A stretch of 64,000 nucleotides of DNA. It comes from JALORV01 sp963707445 (GTDB lineage Bacteria; Pseudomonadota; Gammaproteobacteria; Burkholderiales; Burkholderiaceae_F). Position numbers and translations under genes: made by a program. The notes beneath the pieces were generated by a model, which was not told where the DNA came from, did not search any database, and saw only the letters and a program-made list of their open reading frames with translations. Below are positions 24,684-32,557 of the stretch, piece after piece (within the stretch, counting starts at the first letter, position 1; each line of letters opens with the position of its first letter). The stretch lies in NCBI GenBank assembly GCA_963707445.1, contig CAVPPW010000007.1, forward strand, positions 1 to 64,000, given 5' to 3'.

Positions 24684-24812
24684 CAAGTGATCCTCGCTCC
24701 TTGGCTCATGGCGTCCGAATGTAGGCAATTCTCACTATGAGGTATCAGGACCGCAATTGGCCGGGCTGAAACCCGGGCCTTCGTCCGGCTGGGCCGCGCG
24801 AACCCTGCGGCC

Positions 24813-25280
24813 TTAGCGAATCTCCAAGACAGCCTCGACTTCAACGGCTGCACCATAGGGCAGTGCCGCGACTCCAACTGCCATTCGCGTATGCCGACCC
24901 GATTCACCAAAGATCTGAACAAAGAGGTCAGATGCTCCGTTGATAACCTGCGACTGACCGGAAAATTCCGGAACCGAATTGACGTAGCCGGCAATCCGAA
25001 TACACCGGCTCACGCGATTGAGGTCGCCGTTCAAAGCGTGCCGAGCCTGCGCAACCAGATTCAGCGCGCAAAGGCGCGCTGCTTGCTGACCTTCTTCCAC
25101 CGAAAAGTCGCGCCCGAGCTTGCCGATGAATCGCCGCTCACCATTCCACTGAGAAAGCTGGCCGGTGAGGAAGAGCAAGTTTCCCGATTGAACGAACGGC
25201 ACGTAGTTCGCCCCAGGCGAACTTGGAGCGGGAAGCTCAACACCCAGCAACCTAAGGCGCTCGTCGACCAATGACGGCAT
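24813..25280 (-). CDS. RidA family protein (YjgF/UK114, long branch)
   Basis: A 155-residue protein of the RidA superfamily. Visible blocks are NYVPFVQSGNLLFLTGQLSQ, LVAQARHAL, and the C-terminal SGRHTRMAVGVAALPYGAAVEVEAVLEI. Classic RidA hydrolyses reactive enamine/imine intermediates from PLP enzymes; the arginine in that last block corresponds to the key carboxylate-binding residue. The length and insertions place it in the longer subgroup, whose activity is less certain. The gene lies between the lipase and the nitrile hydratase set. Confidence 0.8.
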   Translation of the reverse strand: MPSLVDERLRLLGVELPAPSSPGANYVPFVQSGNLLFLTGQLSQWNGERRFIGKLGRDFSVEEGQQAARLCALNLVAQARHALNGDLNRVSRCIRIAGYVNSVPEFSGQSQVINGASDLFVQIFGESGRHTRMAVGVAALPYGAAVEVEAVLEIR

Positions 25281-25485
25281 TGAATGCTCCAGGGGGACCG
25301 ATTAGGCACTTGCGCAAAGATCAACGTCGGGGCGCGCCGCGTGGGTCCGCTCTTAGACGATTCTGAAGCCGAGGCCCAAAGGCTGCAATTGGCAGTCTCG
25401 CGACTATGGCGTGATGCTCGATGACCGATAGCCAAGCTGCGTTTCGTACATCGCCATTTCGCCTGGAGTCTCCAGCCGCAACAAC

Positions 25486-25767
25486 CTAGGCACGCCGTAA
25501 ATAGCTCTCGAAGACGGCCACATGCACCAGCGCCGGATCGGATGAATCCGGCCAGAGGTCCTGAGTGCGAAATCGGACGTCGTACGTCGGCTCGTCCTGC
25601 GCCTCGATCCCGTGCGCGTGTGCATCCGGGAATGGGTATGCCGGCGACACTCCGACGACGACGCCGTGCTTGCCTCTGATGTAGCCAGGCATCCGCACGT
25701 GGCCGGGAACATAGTCCTCGCGCACTTGAACCCGATCACCAGGTTTGAAGTGCCTCACGTGTCGCAA
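25486..25767 (-). CDS. nitrile hydratase family, C-terminal beta-subunit half (separate polypeptide)
   Basis: A 93-residue SH3-like barrel protein equal to the C-terminal half of a nitrile hydratase beta subunit. The signature runs RHFKPGDRVQVREDYVPGH, MPGYIRGKHGVVVGV and PDAHAHG, then TYDVRFRTQDLW. In standard enzymes this region is fused to the N-terminal half; here it overlaps that gene by 32 bases in another frame and has its own start, preceded by CACGTGAGGC. This split is known in thiocyanate hydrolase and in the three-subunit toyocamycin nitrile hydratase. With the next two genes it would form the metalloenzyme. Confidence 0.8.
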   Translation of the reverse strand: MRHVRHFKPGDRVQVREDYVPGHVRMPGYIRGKHGVVVGVSPAYPFPDAHAHGIEAQDEPTYDVRFRTQDLWPDSSDPALVHVAVFESYLRRA

Positions 25768-26101
25768 CGTTGGAGCGCCCCTCTGCGCTTGGCGTGGAAA
25801 GCGGGAATACGCCTTGCGCGCGCTGTTCGAGTTCCTCGCGTGTCACAAGTCCCTTTTCGACGCACAGGGTTGCCATCCCGGTCAGCGATCGCTCGTAGTA
25901 GCTCGCTGAAAGATAGTGACGCGGCTCCATGCGCTCAATCGCGTAGCGGTATTCGTCCATATTGAAGATCCCACACCGCACCGCAAAGGCGTACAGCGAA
26001 TTGGCCCGCACCTCCCACTCGGCGTGGAAGGCTGAAGCATTCAGCGTGTAGCGCACGACGCCGAAACCTTGTTTGCCGCCGAGGTCATGCATTCCGTCCA
26101 T
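25736..26101 (-). CDS. nitrile hydratase family, N-terminal beta-subunit half (separate polypeptide)
   Basis: A 121-residue protein equal to the N-terminal half of a nitrile hydratase beta subunit: MDGMHDLGGKQGFG start, FHAEWEVRANSLYAF, RYAIERMEPRHYLSASYYE and LVTREELEQ. In the family this part packs against the alpha subunit and lines the entrance to the active site. It starts 14 bases after the alpha-subunit gene and overlaps the C-terminal-half gene, so the three are translationally coupled. Gene order alpha, beta-N, beta-C is the order I recall for toyJKL rather than that of scnBAC. Confidence 0.8.
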   Translation of the reverse strand: MDGMHDLGGKQGFGVVRYTLNASAFHAEWEVRANSLYAFAVRCGIFNMDEYRYAIERMEPRHYLSASYYERSLTGMATLCVEKGLVTREELEQRAQGVFPLSTPSAEGRSNVATREALQTW

Positions 26102-26115
26102 GGCATCCCCTCTCA

Positions 26116-26718
26116 CTACAGGCGAGCGACGCCGATCATCGAATCGCGCGTGACGATCGATGCAAGCTTGTCTTCCGGCCATCCAATGCTCTCAGGCGGT
26201 TGCATCGGCAGCACCATGTAGCGGGTATCGGCCGTCGTGTCCCACACGCGGATCTCGATCTCCGGCGGCAAGTCGAGCCCCATCTCCTTGAGCACCGTTC
26301 TGGACTCGCGCACGATGCGCGATCGGTACTCGAAATCCTTGTACCAGTCGGGTGGCAATCCAATGATCGTGAACGCGGTGCACGAGCACAGCGAGCAGCA
26401 GATGACGTTATGGACCGTTGCCGTGTTTTCCAGCACGACCAAGTGCCTGTGATGCTTTGGCATCGGGAGCCCGAGTTCGGACACGGCGGCTCGACCATCC
26501 GCCAGCAGACGCTCGCGAAAGGTCGGATCGCTCCATGCTCGGGCTATGACCCGTGCTCCGTTCTTTGGCACCCATTCTTCCTGTGCCAGATGGTCAAGAT
26601 CCTGGACCCCGGCACTGGCATTCAGGCCGTGATCGTCCAGCACAGCTTGGATGACCTTGACGCGGTCTTGGATCGACGCGGTGCGCTGGAAGCCTTGCTT
26701 GGGACTTGCTGGTTCCAT
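26116..26718 (-). CDS. nitrile hydratase family alpha subunit, iron-type motif
   Basis: A 200-residue catalytic subunit. The metal-binding claw is Cys108-Ser-Leu-Cys111-Ser-Cys113 within NVICCSLCSCTAF; serine in the second position is the mark of iron-type rather than cobalt-type enzymes. Flanking LVVLENTATVHN and LGLPPDWYKDFEYRSR are the usual active-site walls. It would hydrate a nitrile, thiocyanate or similar group to an amide. The start is the ATG with GGAGG just upstream. No activator (P47K or P14K type) or amidase gene is next to it; a LysE exporter is the upstream neighbour. Confidence 0.85.
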   Translation of the reverse strand: MEPASPKQGFQRTASIQDRVKVIQAVLDDHGLNASAGVQDLDHLAQEEWVPKNGARVIARAWSDPTFRERLLADGRAAVSELGLPMPKHHRHLVVLENTATVHNVICCSLCSCTAFTIIGLPPDWYKDFEYRSRIVRESRTVLKEMGLDLPPEIEIRVWDTTADTRYMVLPMQPPESIGWPEDKLASIVTRDSMIGVARL

Positions 26719-26843
26719 GATGCCTCCGCCGTGACGGGCTCCTTCGCCGAGAAGGAGTATTTCGCCCACCGAGAGCGCCGATTCTCGACGACTTGAGCAG
26801 TGTCCGCCAGTGGTCAGTTCAGCCCCGCTGGCTGGGGAGGCGT

Positions 26844-27476
26844 CTAAGATTTCGTAGCACTACCGATGAGTTTCATACCAAGGGCGAACATAACAACTCC
26901 GGCAGTTCGGTCAACCCAGGCTTTGTAGGAGAGATAAGCCTGCTGTGGCCTCGATGAAGACAGCAACAGCGCGACTAACGCGTACCAGCCTGCCTCCACG
27001 AGGAACACGATAACCAAGAGCGTCCCGGCAAAGGCTAAGGAGAAGTGCGGCGGTAGGAATGCCGCGAACACGCTGGCATAGACGATTGCAGTCTTGGGGT
27101 TGCTCAGCTGCGTAGTCAACCCTAGCCAGAATGATTTGTTGGCCGTGCCACCGAGATGCTCGGCGCTATCGGCGACGGGAAGCGGTTTCTTGGCTGAAGT
27201 GAAAATCAGAAGCCCGAGGTAGCAAAGATACAGACCACCCACAACTTTGAGCCCGAGGTAAACGGCCGGCACCGCATGAAAGATGTTCTGTAGTCCGAAC
27301 AGGGCGGCGGCACCGAACAGCACGCCACCCGCGCCCATCCCGAGGGCAGCACCGAGCGCCTGCGATCTTGATGAGGCAACCGCGACGCGCGCGACCATGA
27401 CAAAGCTGGGGCCCGGGCTGACGACACCAATCGCGAGTGCGGCGATGATGCCGACCAGGGCTGCGAGCTCTTGCAT
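26844..27476 (-). CDS. LysE family amino-acid exporter
   Basis: A 210-residue inner-membrane protein with five to six helices. The family signature GVVSPGPSFVMVARVAVASS is at the N-terminus, and SNPKTAIVYASVFAAFLPP marks the central part. LysE/RhtB proteins export amino acids or their derivatives. The ATG before QELAALV is used because GGGAG precedes it. It is a separate transcription unit upstream of the nitrile hydratase genes; a link through export of an amide or amino acid is only a guess. Confidence 0.85.
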   Translation of the reverse strand: MQELAALVGIIAALAIGVVSPGPSFVMVARVAVASSRSQALGAALGMGAGGVLFGAAALFGLQNIFHAVPAVYLGLKVVGGLYLCYLGLLIFTSAKKPLPVADSAEHLGGTANKSFWLGLTTQLSNPKTAIVYASVFAAFLPPHFSLAFAGTLLVIVFLVEAGWYALVALLLSSSRPQQAYLSYKAWVDRTAGVVMFALGMKLIGSATKS

Positions 27477-27603
27477 GTCGTACTCCCTTAAAGTCACTTG
27501 ATACTAGCGTCCAGTGTCAGACGCTCATAACCTGTCCGCTTCGGGCGAAAGCGCGGTCGTTGCCGACGGCAGCTTATGGCCGCTCCGCGTCAGTAGCCTG
27601 ACT

Positions 27604-28317
27604 TTATTGCTGCAGTGGTGCTGTCGCTAACATCTGCTCCATTGCCTCCTCTACGTGGATTCTCGTTGTGTCCAGGAATGGGACGCCCGTCACGGCCGCA
27701 CCACGCAGGATCAGCGGCAGCTCGGTCCCGCCCAGGATGAGGCCTTCGATCCCCTCCCGTTGCTTCAGCCTTCCGACCACTGCCAGCAGCCCGTCTCGCG
27801 TCTCCGGCAGGTACAGGCCGTTGACCAGCTCACCCATGTACTTGCCGTGAACGTATTCCTGGTCAGCCGCGTCCGGCACCACCAAACCGACCGCGTGTCT
27901 TGAAAAGACTTCGGGGTAAAACGTCCCTTGCATGGTGAAGCGTGTGCCAATCAGGCCCACCTTCTTCATTCCGAGCGTCAGGGCTGCACGGCAAGTCGAT
28001 TCCACGATGCTGAGCAACGGGATCGGGGACTCGCTTTGTATCGCATCGAAGACGATGTGGGGCGTGTTGGAGGCGAGCAGCGCAAAGTCGGCTCCTGCGC
28101 GCGCAAGCTTCCGCACCTCGTCGAGCAGGTACTGTGTGACCGCCGCCAGCTCACCCGCGCCGATCATGCCCAGCATCTTCTGCATGTCGATGCTGTTAAT
28201 GATGAGTGGAGGGTAACTGCCGTCCGCTCGCCGCGAGCGATACAGGGTGATGATCGAACGGTAGTACTCGATGGTCGACTCTGGGGCGATGCCACCGATG
28301 ATCCCAAGAGTTCTCAT
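27604..28317 (-). CDS. aspartate/glutamate racemase superfamily protein lacking both catalytic cysteines
   Basis: A 237-residue protein with the full two-domain fold of Asp/Glu racemases: LGIIGGIAPESTIEYY start, the first active-site loop LLASNTPHIVFD, KVGLIGTRFTMQGTFY, and the second loop LILGGTELPLIL. In active two-base racemases the loops read CNT and GCTE; here serine and glycine replace both cysteines. It may therefore be an enzyme with a different reaction or a binding protein. It is monocistronic, with an ATG start directly before RTLGII. Confidence 0.8.
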   Translation of the reverse strand: MRTLGIIGGIAPESTIEYYRSIITLYRSRRADGSYPPLIINSIDMQKMLGMIGAGELAAVTQYLLDEVRKLARAGADFALLASNTPHIVFDAIQSESPIPLLSIVESTCRAALTLGMKKVGLIGTRFTMQGTFYPEVFSRHAVGLVVPDAADQEYVHGKYMGELVNGLYLPETRDGLLAVVGRLKQREGIEGLILGGTELPLILRGAAVTGVPFLDTTRIHVEEAMEQMLATAPLQQ

Positions 28318-28375
28318 TAGTCCCGACACCGCCGCGGCCGGCGTGCTGTCACGTCAGCGCGCCCTGGCGCAGTGA

Positions 28376-28410
28376 GTAAGAAAAAGCGGCCGCATCAGCG
28401 GCCGCAAAAA
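28376..28410 (-). terminator. intrinsic terminator for leftward transcription
   Basis: Two GCGGCCGC octamers (28386-28393 and 28398-28405) separated by four bases form a stem flanked on both sides by five A on the plus strand. Read leftward, a GC stem is followed by TTTTTCTT. It lies downstream of the DUF2252 gene by about 270 bases; the A/T flanks could make it work in either direction. Confidence 0.65.
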
Positions 28411-28676
28411 GGAGAAAGTGACGCGGCGAACCCAAGGGGGAGGAAGGCTCGCGAAGTGCGGATGCCACCTCTGCACGCGGAGGGGAGTGCGGGTACGTGG
28501 TGGCCAGCTCCATCGCGTCACGCCAGCATCCTCCGCGGCGAGGCCGACCCTACGATTTCGCCGCAGCACCTTGTTCGTTTCAATCGAAATATTGGCGCGG
28601 CAAACGGTGGAATCAGTTCGCCTCGTCCGCCTGGCCGAAGCTTGCGATGCTCGAAGCACGATTTCTCGCCGCGAAA
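28411..28676. other. intergenic, no recognised feature
   Basis: About 265 bases between the DUF2252 stop and the terminator. No frame shows family resemblance and no fold-back stands out. It would be a long 3' untranslated region if the terminator serves DUF2252. Confidence 0.4.
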
Positions 28677-29732
28677 CTAGCCAAGACGTTTGAAGTCCGT
28701 GAAATCGCGACGTACAGCTTTCTCCGCAGCAGCGGCGGCCCGATCGAGCCATCGGGCGTTGCGCTTACGCAGATCTTTGAGGATTGATGTGCGGTGGTGC
28801 GTGGCGTGGATTGCGCCTAGCTCGGCGGCCATTGCGGTTAGAAGCTCTTCGCCCAGACCTTGCCCTGACACATCCGCCAGTTCGACCTTGTGCGTATCGG
28901 GGGCGATTCGGCGCAGTACGTACCCGGCTTTGATTCGCAGGTGCGGATCGGGCGAGCGGTAGGCACCAAACGCCAACTCCAGCACGCGACTCTTGGCCGA
29001 TGAGCCGGGATGAGCCCAATGCCAGGCCGAAGGCACCAACGCCTTGGCTTCCTGAACAAGGCGCCCGCCTTGCCACAGCCCGATCACCAGATAGCGCGGT
29101 CGTCCAAGGCTGCCACTGCCCTTGACGCGCGAGGCGTAGCGCTCAATCCGCGCGTCGCCGGGCAGACTCCGTCTCAGTGCCCGGCGCACCGGCGCCGGCA
29201 GTTTGGCGTCTGGATAGCAGTCAACTTCCTTCCAGAACTTCTGTGATGCATTCGCGGCGCCGCCGACCAGTCGGCGCAGCCAATGTTCATGCTCGTCGAG
29301 CAGCATCGGACGCGGCTGCTCCAGGCCTTTCTGATAACCCTCGGCAATCGCAATGGCCGCCTCGCGCCGATTCACAGCGAGATTGGGCGCCAGACGTGCG
29401 CTGGTTAGCAGGCGGACCAGGTCATAGGCGTAGGGCATCGGGGCCGCATCATCGAAGTCGTTCACGCCCCATACCAAGCGCGCCCGGGCATCGCGCCACG
29501 TTCCGAAGTTCTCGACGTGCATGTCACCGACACAGAGCGACCAGGGTGCATCCGCAAGTTCCGGACACGTTGCCCCAATCGTCTTCGCCCACCGAAAGTA
29601 AGTCGCGCGCAGGAAATCGAAGGGACTCTCGCGCATGCGCTCGTGCTTGGTCTCGAGATCTGGCTCGGCGACCTCGCATTGCTTCCGTAGCCACCGCTCA
29701 TAGGCTGCGACATCGCGTCCCACGGACGTCAC
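28677..29732 (-). CDS. DUF2252 family kinase-like protein
   Basis: A 351-residue protein of the DUF2252 family, distantly related to protein-kinase-like phosphotransferases. The catalytic-loop analogue is LCVGDMHVENFGTW and the metal-binding analogue GVNDFDDAAPMPYAYDLVRLL. Further conserved blocks are RVKGSGSLGRPRYLVIGLW and AAELGAIHATHHRTS. No substrate is known. The gene is intact and of normal length, and reads leftward alone; the palindromic terminator downstream probably ends its transcript. Confidence 0.8.
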   Translation of the reverse strand: MTSVGRDVAAYERWLRKQCEVAEPDLETKHERMRESPFDFLRATYFRWAKTIGATCPELADAPWSLCVGDMHVENFGTWRDARARLVWGVNDFDDAAPMPYAYDLVRLLTSARLAPNLAVNRREAAIAIAEGYQKGLEQPRPMLLDEHEHWLRRLVGGAANASQKFWKEVDCYPDAKLPAPVRRALRRSLPGDARIERYASRVKGSGSLGRPRYLVIGLWQGGRLVQEAKALVPSAWHWAHPGSSAKSRVLELAFGAYRSPDPHLRIKAGYVLRRIAPDTHKVELADVSGQGLGEELLTAMAAELGAIHATHHRTSILKDLRKRNARWLDRAAAAAEKAVRRDFTDFKRLG

Positions 29733-29858
29733 AGGTGCACCTTGTACCGTGCAGGCCTAGAGCGCAATCACAAAAGAGTCGCGTGGATGCACATAGGTCA
29801 ACTATGTCAGCTTTCGGGCAATAGGGAACTGCTCGGAAACGGCAGCTCCTGGCCGGAC

Positions 29859-30074
29859 TCAGTCGGCGCTTGAAGGTGTCACTGGTAGCACAGCTTCACG
29901 GCGCCTGCCGGAGCCAAGTTCACTCACGGGCCTCTGACTGCTCGGGAATTCCCCCTTGCGTAAACCGGAATAGAGGTGAGTCTCGACCTGTTGTAAATAG
30001 GCCGGTTCGGTCGAAACTCGACCTTTGATATCAGCGATCGAGAAGCCCGGGCGGCGCCGCTTCGTGGGTTTCAT
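29859..30074 (-). CDS. short hypothetical protein
   Basis: A 71-codon frame with a basic N-terminus (KPTKRRRPG), then SIADIKGRVSTEPAYLQQVETHLYSGL. No family is recognised. The region from 29733 to 30200 otherwise holds nothing I can name; this is the only protein-like frame in it. It could be chance. Confidence 0.25.
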   Translation of the reverse strand: MKPTKRRRPGFSIADIKGRVSTEPAYLQQVETHLYSGLRKGEFPSSQRPVSELGSGRRREAVLPVTPSSAD

Positions 30075-30200
30075 CCCCGCATTGTGCGTGACCGGCGCGG
30101 CGCGGTCTGATGTCCGGTCATGGCCGCTACTGCGCCCGTCTCTCGCAACTCACTTTGCGAGCCATGCGAGCGAGTGACAATGCGAGAAACCGTCGCGATG

Positions 30201-30509
30201 TCAGCGCTCGACCAACTCCACAACTGACCAGCGCGCATCCTCTTTCCGGGCCTCGACCGTAATGCACTTGGCGTCGGGGCCGCAGAGGACGAACAGTGCG
30301 CTACCGGAGTAGGCGCCCTCGCGAACCTGAATCGGAGCGAGTAGCTTCAATTGGACCATCTCTGTCGAAACGCCCAGCCGGCCGGCCACAGCGGCACGCC
30401 CCAGCTCGTACGCCTCAGAATGCCTGATCCAGAAATGCATCAAGCCACCAATGGCGACGAACACTACCGAGACCAATGCGATCGTCGCGAAGAGCCTGCG
30501 CTTTGTCAT
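30201..30509 (-). CDS. small membrane-anchored hypothetical protein
   Basis: A 102-residue protein with one N-terminal membrane helix (RLFATIALVSVVFVAIGGLMHFW) and an extracytoplasmic domain beginning SEAYELGRAAVAGRLGV. That last segment resembles the start of Coa1-like or cystatin-like small domains, and the remainder reads as a short beta sheet (ALFVLCGPDAKCITVEAR) with two cysteines that could pair. The function is unknown. The ATG before TKRRLFA is used, giving a standard signal anchor. Confidence 0.55.
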   Translation of the reverse strand: MTKRRLFATIALVSVVFVAIGGLMHFWIRHSEAYELGRAAVAGRLGVSTEMVQLKLLAPIQVREGAYSGSALFVLCGPDAKCITVEARKEDARWSVVELVER

Positions 30510-30565
30510 GCGGCTTGTCCCGGCTAAAGAAGTCCGCTTCGGCAAATTGCTTTCGGGCTAGGATC

Positions 30566-30883
30566 TCACGCATCCGGCAATGAGACAGGCGATTGAGCGG
30601 CCATGAGTTCTCTCCAGTTAACGGCCGCTCGCGCTGCTGCTAGGTCGCGGATGCGGTTGGGCTTCATCCCCATCCTCTCGGTCGCCACCCGGCCCAGGTG
30701 GTCCGCGATCGCCTGCTCATCACCTTGGTCAAGGAGCAATCGAAAGACTTCGGGAACGTAGGCCTGATACTCCTCGCGCGCCCCCGCAATGCCAGAGACA
30801 CCGATTGGATCCCACATGTAGTGCAAGACCTCGTCTACAGCGCGATAGAGTCTTGCGTTCGTTTCGCTGATGCGCGATCCCAT
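30566..30883 (-). CDS. conserved hypothetical protein
   Basis: A 105-residue soluble helical protein. Its core WDPIGVSGIAGAREEYQAYVP and the DEQAIADHLGRVATERMG block are, as far as I recall, a recurrent small family found in accessory regions. No function is known. It lies 56 bases upstream of the membrane-anchored gene. The bases around its stop (GGCTAGGATC) faintly resemble an attC core, without a convincing full site. Confidence 0.55.
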   Translation of the reverse strand: MGSRISETNARLYRAVDEVLHYMWDPIGVSGIAGAREEYQAYVPEVFRLLLDQGDEQAIADHLGRVATERMGMKPNRIRDLAAARAAVNWRELMAAQSPVSLPDA

Positions 30884-30999
30884 CGGCGGACCCCATGGCA
30901 GAGCTGCTCCGAAGACTATGGCCGCTTTGCGGTCTAGTCGGCAACCATCCGAAAGGTCGGTTACTGGCCGCGCGGAGCCGCTAACTCCGGCTGCCGAAA

Positions 31000-31157
31000 G
31001 CGTCGAATTCTCTTACACCATCTTGCATGCGGAGTTCGATGCGCTGGCCTCAGAGCCGCCGGGCGGTCTTGCGCTTATCGGTCTTGCCGTAGCGGGCATT
31101 GCGGCCACGCGACGTCGGACGAACGGGGACCGCGCACCAGGCGAAGCTGCGGGATAG
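31000..31157 (+). pseudogene. PEP-CTERM anchor remnant
   Basis: A short open stretch ends with SEPPGGLALIGLAVAGIAATRRR, the shape of a PEP-CTERM sorting tail (proline-glutamate region, one membrane helix, arginine cluster), though the PEP itself is altered. Upstream coding sequence is missing. It is probably the 3' scar of an exosortase substrate gene. Confidence 0.5.
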
Positions 31158-31497
31158 GTGCGGGCAGGCCTCCACGCAGAGAATTCTTACCAGCGGGACA
31201 GCACACCAACGCGGTGTCTGCTTTCGCGCGAACTGCCAGACAGCCCGGAATGGCAGGTGATGGCCGACAACGGCTTAGGCGGGCAAGTCGAAAAGTCTGG
31301 TGCGATCGCACCTTGCCATGACGTCCGAATAAGGTTCGAACCCGTGTTGACGGTAAAACCCTGGACGTCCCAATCTGCAACGAGTATGACGCGCCAGCCG
31401 CGCAGGCGACTCAGCAGCATCTCCAACAGCCGACTGCCGACGCCACCGCGCTACTAAGCCATCAGAGGGGGAGTTTCCCCCAGCGAAATACGTAGGC
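31158..31497. other. intergenic, no recognised feature
   Basis: About 340 bases between the PEP-CTERM remnant and the next gene. A minus-strand open frame at 31187-31426 has no family resemblance. A GGTTCGAACCC at 31333 looks like a tRNA T-arm, but no tRNA can be built around it. Confidence 0.4.
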
Positions 31498-32169
31498 TTA
31501 CTTCCGCCGCCTGAAAGCTACCAAGGCGAACCCGGTAGCAATGAGTAGGAGCGTCGCGGGCTCCGGCACGGTGGCGACTGGCGGTGCGGACGAAATCGCA
31601 CCGACTGCGTCGATGTCCGCACCGACCGTCACACCGGTCGTGGCGTCCAGAGCAATATTGTCGGTTAGTCGCACGAAAGAGAAGAAGTCCGACGTACCGA
31701 AACCAAAGACATCGATATCGACACCCCTCGTGGACCCGGTTACCGCGCCCACGCTGAACCATGTCAATCCGTCCTTGCTGATATCGACAAACGTGTCTTC
31801 CACGTCAGGGCCGATCTCGAAGATCCAGAGGTCCAGATCCGAGTTCCCACTGCCAGTCAGAGCGTTATTCGTGAACCTCAGGACAATCCGCCCTCCTGCA
31901 CCTAAGCTGACATATTCCGGATCTACACCTTCCGGAAAGTTCGGCGCGCCCAACGCTTGAGAGGGATTTTGAAAGCCGGGCGAAGGCACGGCTCCACCGC
32001 CGAACGCCGGGTCGTAGGAGACCACGCTGTCTGCGAACGACGCCTCGCCTCCAGGAAAGTCGACGCCGTGAAAAATTTCGGCTGAAGCAGAAACGCTCAA
32101 CAGCAGGCCTAGACCGGCGAGTGCCGGCTTAAGGACAGTCCGAAACCGACTGGTCTCTTTGAACGTCAT
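31498..32169 (-). CDS. PEP-CTERM sorting domain protein
   Basis: A 223-residue exported protein. It has an N-terminal signal peptide (LKPALAGLGLLLSVSASAE), a beta-rich middle that begins SFADSVVSYDPAFGGG and includes DLDLWIFEIGPDVEDTFVDI, and a C-terminal VPEPATLLLIATGFALVAFRRRK sorting tail shortened here to its parts: VPEP motif, hydrophobic helix, basic end. Such proteins are cleaved by an exosortase during export in exopolysaccharide-producing proteobacteria. GGAGGAGG precedes the start. The family of the middle domain is a common cell-surface protein type of unknown role. Confidence 0.85.
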   Translation of the reverse strand: MTFKETSRFRTVLKPALAGLGLLLSVSASAEIFHGVDFPGGEASFADSVVSYDPAFGGGAVPSPGFQNPSQALGAPNFPEGVDPEYVSLGAGGRIVLRFTNNALTGSGNSDLDLWIFEIGPDVEDTFVDISKDGLTWFSVGAVTGSTRGVDIDVFGFGTSDFFSFVRLTDNIALDATTGVTVGADIDAVGAISSAPPVATVPEPATLLLIATGFALVAFRRRK

Positions 32170-32557
32170 GTTGCACCTCCTCCGAACGCGTGGGTGGCAG
32201 TTCGAAGCAAGGAAAGTACCGGGAGGCTATGCCACTGATTCATAGACAGAAGAATTCGGAGACGCGGCGGCAACCAGTTGGACTGTAAAGAGCATCGACA
32301 TCGTTGACTCGCGAGTGCGAATGCGGCGAGTCATCGAGGCGACGAGAATCTGTACAACAAAGCAGATGACTCGGCTCGAGCGGCGGTGGCGGAATGCGGA
32401 TGCGTTGGCCGGTTTGTGCTGGCGGTCAGCAAGCGTCAGGGGCCGAATGTGAGCGATGAGACGGCAGCGTCTGGCCCGTCTGACGAAGAGTTCAAGGCAG
32501 AATCGCGTCGCCGTGCCAGTCCCATGAAGGGGGCGAGGTCGCCTAAGCACGCCACTA
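32170..32557. other. intergenic region between divergent genes
   Basis: About 390 bases separate the PEP-CTERM gene and the permease, which diverge, so promoters for both should lie here. No clear operator palindrome or sigma-70 box pair stood out. The permease start lacks an obvious ribosome site. Confidence 0.4.

Noticed and set aside
31333..31343. GGTTCGAACCC, resembling a tRNA T-arm
   Set aside because: No acceptor stem, anticodon arm or D-arm can be placed around it on either strand.
31187..31426. 79-codon minus-strand frame in the PEP-CTERM gap
   Set aside because: No ribosome site, no recognisable family and unusual composition; left as intergenic.
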